Shown: positions 5,680 to 11,231 of the stretch, in pieces
How positions within the stretch are numbered: position 1 is the first letter of the stretch
How the letters are laid out: each line of letters begins with the position of its first letter
Assembly: GCA_002338715.1 (NCBI GenBank)
Contig: DDIR01000019.1
Coordinates: 1-11,231 of the forward strand
Source of the DNA: Phycisphaerales bacterium UBA1845
GTDB taxonomy: Bacteria > Planctomycetota > Phycisphaerae > UBA1845
Length of the DNA stretch: 11,231 bases
Reading direction: 5' to 3'
Notes under the pieces: model-generated
Databases searched by the model: none
Seen by the model: the letters and a program-made list of their open reading frames with translations, nothing else
What the model was told of the DNA's origin: nothing
Program-made: the position numbers and the translations under genes

Positions 5680-8600
5680 CTAAAGTGATACGTTGGCGAT
5701 GACGCCGTTGGCAACTTCAGCGCCAGTCGCCGTAAACACGCCCGAATCCGTGACGACTTCGACGTTCACCTGTCGCACCGGCGTCGCCATCGTACCTTCC
5801 AACGTTTCGACGGAAACCGTGACGGTGCTGCCCGATTGGACGGCTGTGTACTTTGCCAAACGGTAGTCACCCGAAAGGTAACCATAACCCTCGCCCGCAT
5901 CCTCATAGAGCAGGCCTTCAGCCGTCCCCGATCCATCGAGCGAAACGTAGAGTGTCAGCGGGTCAAGTGCGACTTCGCCGGTAAACTCCATCACCGGGCC
6001 AGCCGGAATGATCGCACCGTCTCGAACGCGAAGGTCCGGTTGATTCACGTCGGCTGCACTGTTCTCGCCAACCAACGAAATCGTCCGCCAGCTACCCGAT
6101 GGCAGTGACGGCGTCGGTGCGCTGAATGGATTCTCGCTGAGGTTCGGAACGACCATCAAATCCGATCCAAGAAGAAACGCCTTGTCCTCTGCACGCAAAG
6201 ACGGATCAGTCAGGTCTGCAAAGAACACCGGGCGAGTCACCGGTAGTCCATTGATCGTGGATTCGCGGAATAGCGTGTAGAGATACGGCAACAATCGATA
6301 GCGTCGCTGGATCGAGGTTCGGTTGGCTGCTTCGATGGAAGGACCAAAAGACCAGGGCTCCTTATCAACGCCCGTATTGTCCTGGTGCGCCCGGCAGAAT
6401 GGCATGAACACGCCCACGCCCATCCAACGCGCAAACATGTCGCCTGTACCATCACCGACAAAACCGCCAAGGTCCGGACCAGCGAACGGCTGACCGGACA
6501 GACCGATGTTCATCACCATCGCGTTGGTCCAATTCAGATGTTCCCAACTGGCAATGTTGTCGCCCGTCCACATAGCCGCATAGCGGTGTCCACCGATGAA
6601 GCTCGCCCGCGAAAGGACGAACGGTCGCTTGGTTGGGTTGATCGCGGTGATGCCTTCGTGCGACGCCCGCGACATGAGCATGCCGTAAACGTTGTGATAC
6701 TGCGAGTGCGTGCCCGGCGTCAGTCCTCCGCCGCCACGATGCCAGTTTGATTCAGGCATGGAATGACCCGGACCATCAAAAACGCCCGGTTCGTTCAGAT
6801 CGTTCCAGACTCCGTCGACACCCGTGGCCATGAAGTCGACGTATAGGCTCGCCCACCATGACCGTGTTTCGGGTCGGGTAAAGTCTGGGAAGTGGCATGG
6901 GCCCGGCCAAACCACCCCGGTGTAGACGTTATTGTTGGCGTCATACACCCAATGGTCGCCCGAATACCCTTGGTCGTAAACGTGGTAACCGCCTTCGACC
7001 TTAGCGCCCGGATCGATCATCCAGACCGTATGGAACCCTTGCGCGTGCAGGTCGTTATTCAAGCCGGTTGGGTTCGGGAAATTGAACGGATTGAACGTGA
7101 AGATTCTGAAACCATCCATGTAGTCGATGTCGAACCAGATAACATCGCACGGAATGTCGCGATTGCGAAATTCGTTCGCGAGATTGCGGGCCTGCGTTTC
7201 CGTTGCGTACGAGTACTTGCTTTGCTGATAACCCAGCGCCCACATCGGCGGCATTTGAATGCGTCCAATGAAGTCGGTCAGGCGGGTGATGACTTCCTGC
7301 GGTGTGTCGCCTTCGAAAACATAGATCGGAAATTCCGGACCTTCGGCTGCGAAGAGAATCTCGATCGAAAGGTCAATCTGGCAGCGGAAGGTGGTGTCGG
7401 CCAACACGCCGAATGCGGTGCCGTCTTCACGAACGCCAAGAACCCACGGATGCGATTGATAGAGGCTGGGGTTACCGGCCCCGTAAGCGTATGCGTCGGT
7501 GTTCCAAGCTTCGGTGGTCTTGCCATTGCGAAGCAGCGGTCCCGCGATTTCACCGGTTCCGTACAGGCTGACGTTGTCATCGATGTCGATCAACGCGACA
7601 TGACGGCCGCCGGAATTGAAGAACACGGGACGAATCGCGAAGGGCCCTTCGGCTGTTCCGAACACCGTCGGCGTGGTTTCCATTGAAAGCGACATGGGAA
7701 GCGAACCGATGTCCGCATCGTCGTCATAGAATCGTGTAACGTTTTGGCCAAGGTCCTGGGCAATGACTTCAAAACCCGAGAGCGGATCGCCTGCACTCTG
7801 CTGCCACAGTGCGTAGTCCGCGAGATCGACATCGCTGTCCTCGTCAAAGTCGGCTTTGGTGCATGACGGCGTGATGGGACCATTTAGGCATCCGGCGAAA
7901 ATGGCGAAGTCGTCGGCATCGCGATCGCAGTCGGCATCGAGGTCTTGTGGAAAGCATCCGACGAGCAACGTCGATGTCGCGACGGCCACATATTCATTCG
8001 CTTCGAGGTTTCCATCACCATCCAGCGATGCGGGAATTTGAAACGATGGACTGAGCGATTCAAAATCGCTTGTCGGATAGGCGGCGTGCGCAACATAGAT
8101 AGTCGCCGGTACACCTCCGAATTCGGCTTGCAGATCGATCGTGCCTTCAAGCCAGGGACCGCTGATTACTTCGGTAGCGCCAGCCGCGTTGAACCAACCG
8201 CTCCAATTGCTGTCGACTTCATTTCCGATGAACGCCGACCACGCAGCCACCGTACCGAGTTTGTCCCATGGGGCGGCGATCTGTCCGCCGGGTCCGTTGG
8301 ATACGAAAATGAAATGATCCTGCCCGAGGGTTGCCGAAGGCGCGGCGACGTAAAGCGTGGTGCCGCGAATGCCCGCATAAAGTTGACGACCATTGTTCTC
8401 TGCGACGAGCGTTGCGTCGGCGTCGAGAGCGCCGTCCATCGTCCACTGCTCTGCGTCTGTTCCGATGACGTATGCATGCCAGTCGGAACCGCCATTGTTA
8501 TCCCATGTGCCAAGACCGTCATTGAATACCATGTCGAGTTTGGTTGCGGTCTGCGGGGCGGTAATCACCGTCTCCCAAACCGACGCGCCCGCATTCCACG

Positions 8601-8829
8601 TCATGACTGGATCGGGCGAGACAACCTGACTCCAATCATTGAATCCATAATGCAGACGCACGATCGGCGCACCATCCAAAACGCGACCGGCGGGGTTGTA
8701 CTGAATCGTGACCGGCACATCGGGCGTGACCGGATAAGGACTGATGTCAACGGTGTTGGCCAACAATGACGCAGCGAACGCAAGAACGGTTGCGACAGAG
8801 ACAGGGACCAGGCGTGGCGATCGTGTCAT
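5680..8829 (-). CDS. Secreted multidomain GH31 alpha-glucosidase with CBM25-like and dockerin-like modules
   Basis: The 1049-residue protein should release alpha-glucose from starch or glycogen fragments with retention. Residues 1-24 are a signal peptide. Residues about 28-122 resemble CBM25 (HYGFNDWS, 60-67, and TWDNNGGSDW). Residues about 125-265 are a beta-rich region of unknown role. An EF-hand loop DGDGNLEANEY covers about 270-280. A dockerin-like pair of Asp-rich repeats covers about 292-346 (FAIFAGCLNG; VDLADYALWQQ). GH31 then follows: N-terminal sandwich about 355-525, barrel about 526-870, C-terminal beta domains to the end. The nucleophile is Asp677 in WNDLNE and the acid/base Asp757 in WTGDN; the RAH motif is at 813-815. 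Extra domains explain the length beyond a usual bacterial GH31 of 650-800 residues. The start at 8829 gives the best signal peptide and leaves about 43 bases after a candidate promoter. An in-frame ATG at 8868 would add 13 residues. Family is secure; exact glucan linkage preference is not. Confidence 0.93.
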   Translation of the reverse strand: MTRSPRLVPVSVATVLAFAASLLANTVDISPYPVTPDVPVTIQYNPAGRVLDGAPIVRLHYGFNDWSQVVSPDPVMTWNAGASVWETVITAPQTATKLDMVFNDGLGTWDNNGGSDWHAYVIGTDAEQWTMDGALDADATLVAENNGRQLYAGIRGTTLYVAAPSATLGQDHFIFVSNGPGGQIAAPWDKLGTVAAWSAFIGNEVDSNWSGWFNAAGATEVISGPWLEGTIDLQAEFGGVPATIYVAHAAYPTSDFESLSPSFQIPASLDGDGNLEANEYVAVATSTLLVGCFPQDLDADCDRDADDFAIFAGCLNGPITPSCTKADFDEDSDVDLADYALWQQSAGDPLSGFEVIAQDLGQNVTRFYDDDADIGSLPMSLSMETTPTVFGTAEGPFAIRPVFFNSGGRHVALIDIDDNVSLYGTGEIAGPLLRNGKTTEAWNTDAYAYGAGNPSLYQSHPWVLGVREDGTAFGVLADTTFRCQIDLSIEILFAAEGPEFPIYVFEGDTPQEVITRLTDFIGRIQMPPMWALGYQQSKYSYATETQARNLANEFRNRDIPCDVIWFDIDYMDGFRIFTFNPFNFPNPTGLNNDLHAQGFHTVWMIDPGAKVEGGYHVYDQGYSGDHWVYDANNNVYTGVVWPGPCHFPDFTRPETRSWWASLYVDFMATGVDGVWNDLNEPGVFDGPGHSMPESNWHRGGGGLTPGTHSQYHNVYGMLMSRASHEGITAINPTKRPFVLSRASFIGGHRYAAMWTGDNIASWEHLNWTNAMVMNIGLSGQPFAGPDLGGFVGDGTGDMFARWMGVGVFMPFCRAHQDNTGVDKEPWSFGPSIEAANRTSIQRRYRLLPYLYTLFRESTINGLPVTRPVFFADLTDPSLRAEDKAFLLGSDLMVVPNLSENPFSAPTPSLPSGSWRTISLVGENSAADVNQPDLRVRDGAIIPAGPVMEFTGEVALDPLTLYVSLDGSGTAEGLLYEDAGEGYGYLSGDYRLAKYTAVQSGSTVTVSVETLEGTMATPVRQVNVEVVTDSGVFTATGAEVANGVIANVSL
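7759..7965 (-). other. Dockerin-like Asp-rich repeat pair plus preceding EF-hand region inside the GH31 protein
   Basis: This part of the GH31 gene encodes two calcium-loop-like repeats, DLDADCDRDADDF and DFDEDSDVDLADY, each followed by a hydrophobic helix-like stretch (FAIFAGCL and ALWQQSAG), with Cys residues between. The arrangement matches dockerin type I-like modules of Planctomycetota. Its position between the starch-binding region and the catalytic domain is unusual, because such modules are mostly C-terminal. It could be a calcium-stabilised linker, not a cohesin partner. Limits are approximate. Confidence 0.7.
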
Positions 8830-9088
8830 GAATTCAAATCCAAAGAAAGGTCGAGTTTCGCTCGGCATTTGTCTCTAGATTCTAACACCAGCCGATACCG
8901 AATTCGACCATTGGATTCGTCCGAGAACCATTTGCGCACGACACGGACCGTCAAAGCAAACCGCGCTGCGATAATTCAAGGATAAATCGATCGCGATTGC
9001 GATGACACTGTTTCATCTGCGAGCGACACCTCATGTGCGCGGCAGAAGGTCTTTCGAAGCCAAGCGTTTGTGCGAGCGAATGTATGGA
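8830..9088 (-). promoter_or_regulatory. Intergenic region upstream of GH31 gene, downstream of SulP gene
   Basis: No gene is supported in these 259 bp. The GH31-proximal end holds a candidate extended -10 promoter at 8879-8887. An ATCGCGAT palindrome lies at 8990-8997. No clear intrinsic terminator for the SulP gene was found. Confidence 0.4.
8879..8887 (-). promoter_or_regulatory. Extended -10 promoter candidate for GH31 gene
   Basis: On the minus strand TGTTAGAAT fits an extended -10 element (TGn followed by TAGAAT, 5 of 6 to consensus); no good -35 is present. Transcription would begin near 8872, leaving only about 4 bases before the ATG at 8868 but about 43 before the ATG at 8829. This supports the shorter GH31 start. 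Confidence 0.33.
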
Positions 9089-10672
9089 TTACGCACTGGC
9101 GGGCGTGGAACTGGTTCGGTGCGATAAGGTCGCGTCGGTCGGATTCAAAGTCTGTCGCTGGAAGCGCGGGTGAAGCTCCTCCCAATCCATCACGAGTTTT
9201 CCACCGGTCGCTTTGTGTTGCACTTCCCAATCGATCATGAGCGTCAGGCAGGCATGGTCAATGTAGTCAAGACCTTCCAGGTGGACGTGCAATTCGCGAG
9301 ACGGTGCAACCTTTTCAAGAGCGTTCGCCAGCTTGGGCAGCCGAATAAATGTCGCTGCTCCATGCAGGCGCAAGTGGGCCATGTTTTCTTCCGGGAGATC
9401 TTCAAGCTTCACCGTCAAGTGAGAGAACGTGTACACCAGTTTGAGCAAGGCAAGACCAAATCCAATTCCGATTCCGACTAGAAGGTTGAAATATACGATA
9501 GAGAAAACCGTCACAAAAAAGATCGGAACCTCGCTGGGACTTTCCTTGTAGATCTTCTTGATGGCCTTCACGTTAATGAGCTTATAGCCGGTGAAGACAA
9601 GGATCGCAGCAAGGCTTGCGCGGGGAACGTGGGCAAGCAGGTCGGTTAGTAACCAGACAAAAGCAAGCAGCCAGATACCATGAAAAATCGCCGAGGCTCG
9701 AGTGCGAGCGCCGGCTTCGATGTTTGCAGAGCTTCGAACAATAACGCCGGTCATCGGTAGAGCGGCGAACAAACCGCATAGTGAATTCCCGACCCCTTGC
9801 GCGAACAGTTCCTTGTCGTACTTGGTGCGCGGTCCCGAGTGGAGTTGATCGACGGCGTTGGCGCACAGCAAAGTTTCAGCGCTGGCGACGATGGCGATGG
9901 TTATCGCTGCGATCAGGATGTTTACATCGCCCAATGCACTGAGCGATTGGGCGTTGGGCAGTGCAAAGGACTGGAAAAGGCTGTCGCTGAGGACGATCTT
10001 GAGAATCGGCATCTTGATCGTGTACGAGATAATGGTCGCAACGATAATCGCAACAAGCGGCCCGGGAATGATCTTGATTTTCTTGGGGGCCCATAACCGC
10101 CAAAGGACAATCACCGCGATCGACAGCAATCCGACATAGGCGGCTTGGTGATGCTGCGTCCATTCGATCGGGAAAATGCCTTTCTCAACCGCATCCGGCA
10201 GCGACATGATATTTTCGACCGGAGTCTTGCGCGGGTTGTCATCCACCATGACGTGGCACTGCTGCGAGAAAATAATCACGCCGATTCCCGCAAGCATGCC
10301 TTGGATGACGGCTGGCGATACCGCACGAAACCACTGCCCCAATCGCAGCACTCCCGCAACCATTTGAAGGACGCCGGCCGCGAGCACGATGATACCGAGG
10401 TATTGGGCAAGATGGGGATCGTTGACGATTCCAAAGATGATGACGGTCAAACCAGCAGCCGGTCCACTGACCTGCATCGGAGAACCGGAAAGCATTCCGA
10501 CCACGATGCCGCCAATGATGCCCGTTACGATTCCCGCACCGACCGGGACCCCTGAAGCGATCGCAATACCCATGCACAACGGTAGTGCCACAAACACCAC
10601 AACGATCGATGCGGGCAGGTCGTGGCGCAAGATGTCTGCGAGGTTTGGTTTGGCCGCGGTGGCATTGCTCAT
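9089..10672 (-). CDS. SulP (SLC26)-family inorganic anion transporter with short STAS-like tail
   Basis: The 527-residue inner-membrane protein is predicted to carry an inorganic anion such as sulfate or bicarbonate by symport or exchange; the substrate cannot be read from sequence. Residues 20-420 are a chain of hydrophobic membrane segments. Conserved SulP marks are VSGPAAGLTVI (68-78), the DQLHSG...YDKELFAQGVGN segment (275-296) and MTGVIVRSSANIEAGARTRASA (307-328, a few residues trimmed at either end in some relatives). Residues about 430-505 are a cytoplasmic STAS-like domain (LHVHLEGLDYIDHACL). It is on the short side and has IDHAC where many STAS domains have a Ser or Thr after the Asp, so regulation by phosphorylation at that site is unlikely. 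The start at 10672 has a weak GGA 6 bases upstream. It lies in the same direction as the sirtuin and GH31 genes but with gaps of about 250 bp on each side, so it probably has its own promoter. Confidence 0.93.
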   Translation of the reverse strand: MSNATAAKPNLADILRHDLPASIVVVFVALPLCMGIAIASGVPVGAGIVTGIIGGIVVGMLSGSPMQVSGPAAGLTVIIFGIVNDPHLAQYLGIIVLAAGVLQMVAGVLRLGQWFRAVSPAVIQGMLAGIGVIIFSQQCHVMVDDNPRKTPVENIMSLPDAVEKGIFPIEWTQHHQAAYVGLLSIAVIVLWRLWAPKKIKIIPGPLVAIIVATIISYTIKMPILKIVLSDSLFQSFALPNAQSLSALGDVNILIAAITIAIVASAETLLCANAVDQLHSGPRTKYDKELFAQGVGNSLCGLFAALPMTGVIVRSSANIEAGARTRASAIFHGIWLLAFVWLLTDLLAHVPRASLAAILVFTGYKLINVKAIKKIYKESPSEVPIFFVTVFSIVYFNLLVGIGIGFGLALLKLVYTFSHLTVKLEDLPEENMAHLRLHGAATFIRLPKLANALEKVAPSRELHVHLEGLDYIDHACLTLMIDWEVQHKATGGKLVMDWEELHPRFQRQTLNPTDATLSHRTSSTPASA

Positions 10673-10741
10673 AGATCGTCCAATCTCTGTCTAAATTGTT
10701 TGCTCGGCCAACGCCCGTTTGCAAGATCTGATGGAACCGCT

Positions 10742-10765
10742 TCGCACCGTCGTATGTTCGTGCGA
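10742..10765. promoter_or_regulatory. 6-12-6 inverted repeat upstream of SulP gene
   Basis: TCGCAC and GTGCGA are exact reverse complements separated by 12 bases, so the half-site centres are 18 bp apart, nearly two helical turns. The position suits an operator for SulP, but 6-bp arms of this kind can occur by chance. Confidence 0.22.
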
Positions 10766-10861
10766 TACGGTAGGATTGACTGTGAATCGTCGCAAGACAT
10801 TCATGCGGGAGCATTTGGCACATGTCCCGACAAGCGTTGTCTTAACGCATTAAACCCTGAT

Positions 10862-10876
10862 CGTCCATTTTGGACG
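10862..10876 (-). terminator. Weak stem-loop downstream of sirtuin gene
   Basis: CGTCCA and TGGACG form a perfect 6-bp stem over a 3-base loop, 47-61 bp past the sirtuin stop codon. No T-run follows on the minus strand, so it is at most a poor intrinsic terminator. Confidence 0.22.
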
Positions 10877-10923
10877 CCAATAAGGTCATTGAGGTCTGTC
10901 GGCGGGGCCTTAAGCTTCGCGGC

Positions 10924-11231
10924 CTAGTTATTCAGAAGGTTCTCCAGTTCCGGTAGTGCCTCGCCAGCATTCGTCGCAATGACCAGGTCCGCTGAATCGG
11001 AAAGCGCTGTGGCGTTCGGGTTGATTTCCGCAACAAGTGCACCGCCCTGCTTCGCGATGCCGGCCAATGATGCGGCTGGGTACACCACGCTGCTCGTTCC
11101 AACCACCAGCACGACTTCCGCGTCCGAAGCCAGCTTTACGGCATGTTCAAATACGCCATCCGGCAGCATTTCCCCAAACCAGACCACACCTGGACGCGTC
11201 CGCTTGCCGCATCGGCTGCATTGGGTCGGGT
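10924..11231 (-). CDS. cobB: Sirtuin (CobB-type NAD-dependent protein deacylase), C-terminal part
   Basis: Only the last 101 residues are present; the N-terminus, with the NAD-binding GAG motif, catalytic His and first zinc cysteine pair, lies beyond the right edge. The frame is open to the edge, with no start inside. Visible marks are a CxxC zinc pair (QCSRCGKRTRPG, residues 4 and 7 of the visible part), VVWFGEMLP, the class III type GTSSVVYPAA NAD-pocket motif, and EINPNAT, which contacts the nicotinamide dinucleotide in this family. These show a bacterial Sir2 protein that removes acetyl, and in many relatives succinyl, groups from lysines in the cytoplasm. Deciding between those activities needs the YxxR signature, which is outside the window. 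The stop is TAG at 10924-10926, 251 bp before the SulP start. Confidence 0.93.
   Translation of the reverse strand, partial: PTQCSRCGKRTRPGVVWFGEMLPDGVFEHAVKLASDAEVVLVVGTSSVVYPAASLAGIAKQGGALVAEINPNATALSDSADLVIATNAGEALPELENLLNN

Larger units (their letters stand above)
10673..10923 (-). promoter_or_regulatory. Intergenic region between sirtuin and SulP genes
   Basis: No gene is supported in these 251 bp. Dyads seen are CGTCCA-TTT-TGGACG at 10862-10876 (a 6-bp stem about 48 bp past the sirtuin stop, without a T-run), GACAA-GCG-TTGTC at 10829-10841, and TCGCAC...GTGCGA with 12 bases between at 10742-10765. The last lies 70-93 bp upstream of the SulP start and could be an operator. A convincing SulP promoter was not found. 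Confidence 0.35.

Noticed and set aside
6892..7686. Long plus-strand open frame (264 codons) antisense to GH31
   Set aside because: It mirrors the codon structure of the GH31 barrel and gives no known motif; no ribosome-binding site or signal supports it.
7945..8769. Long plus-strand open frame (274 codons) antisense to the N-terminal part of GH31
   Set aside because: It is opposite the CBM25-like and dockerin-like coding region, and its composition is that of an antisense shadow.
8830..8868. Upstream in-frame start for GH31
   Set aside because: It adds 13 residues before the signal peptide and has no good ribosome-binding site; kept only as an alternative.
1472..8997. GATCGCGA shared by the regions near 1475 and 8989 as a common regulator site
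   Set aside because: The same octamer or its reverse complement also occurs inside coding DNA (about 1306 and 7917), where it encodes Asp-Arg-Asp type codons, so sharing is not informative.
1..11231. tRNA, rRNA, CRISPR arrays, insertion sequences, prophage or toxin-antitoxin genes
   Set aside because: Scanning both strands found no repeat array, transposase, cloverleaf with conserved T-loop, or small gene pair of that type.

Overview
The window (about 55-57% GC by eye) looks like chromosomal DNA of a Planctomycetota member, probably class Phycisphaerae. The best clue is a dockerin-like Asp-rich repeat pair inside the large glucosidase: DxDxDxD motifs followed by FAIFAGCLNGP and VDLADYALWQQ, a style I associate with secreted proteins of that class. 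This is from memory, not a search. There are six protein genes, two of them cut by the window edges. I see no rRNA, tRNA, CRISPR array, insertion sequence or phage gene.

Positions 1-8829 form an extracytoplasmic alpha-glucan (starch/glycogen-type) locus. All four products have signal peptides. They are: (i) a GH13 branching-enzyme-like protein with a CBM48 domain (minus strand, C-terminus outside the window); (ii) a divergently transcribed serine esterase carrying an N-terminal CBM48 glycogen-binding-type domain; (iii) a GH97 alpha-glucosidase with the three glutamates of the inverting type; (iv) a GH31 retaining alpha-glucosidase preceded by a CBM25-like starch-binding domain, an uncharacterised beta-rich region, an EF-hand loop and a dockerin-like module. 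(i) and (ii) share a 356-bp divergent promoter region. (ii) and (iii) converge with a 46-bp gap. (iv) and (iii) lie in tandem, separated by a 194-bp gap with a perfect 9-bp stem-loop and three GCATGC sites. A likely division of labour is that the GH13 enzyme remodels or opens alpha-glucan, the esterase removes acyl or other ester groups from the same polymer, and GH31 plus GH97 release glucose with opposite stereochemistry. No SusC/SusD pair, sugar transporter or regulator is visible here.

Positions 9089-11231 hold two minus-strand genes with no obvious link to glucan metabolism: a SulP-family anion transporter with a short STAS-like tail, and the C-terminal 101 residues of a sirtuin (CobB-type NAD-dependent protein deacylase). 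Both gaps here are about 250 bp and hold only weak dyad symmetries.

The element most worth attention is the CBM48-esterase set among exo-alpha-glucosidases. Next are the internal dockerin/EF-hand insert of the GH31 enzyme and the attenuator-like hairpin just upstream of the esterase ribosome-binding site. I found no clear evidence of an entirely new kind of system.
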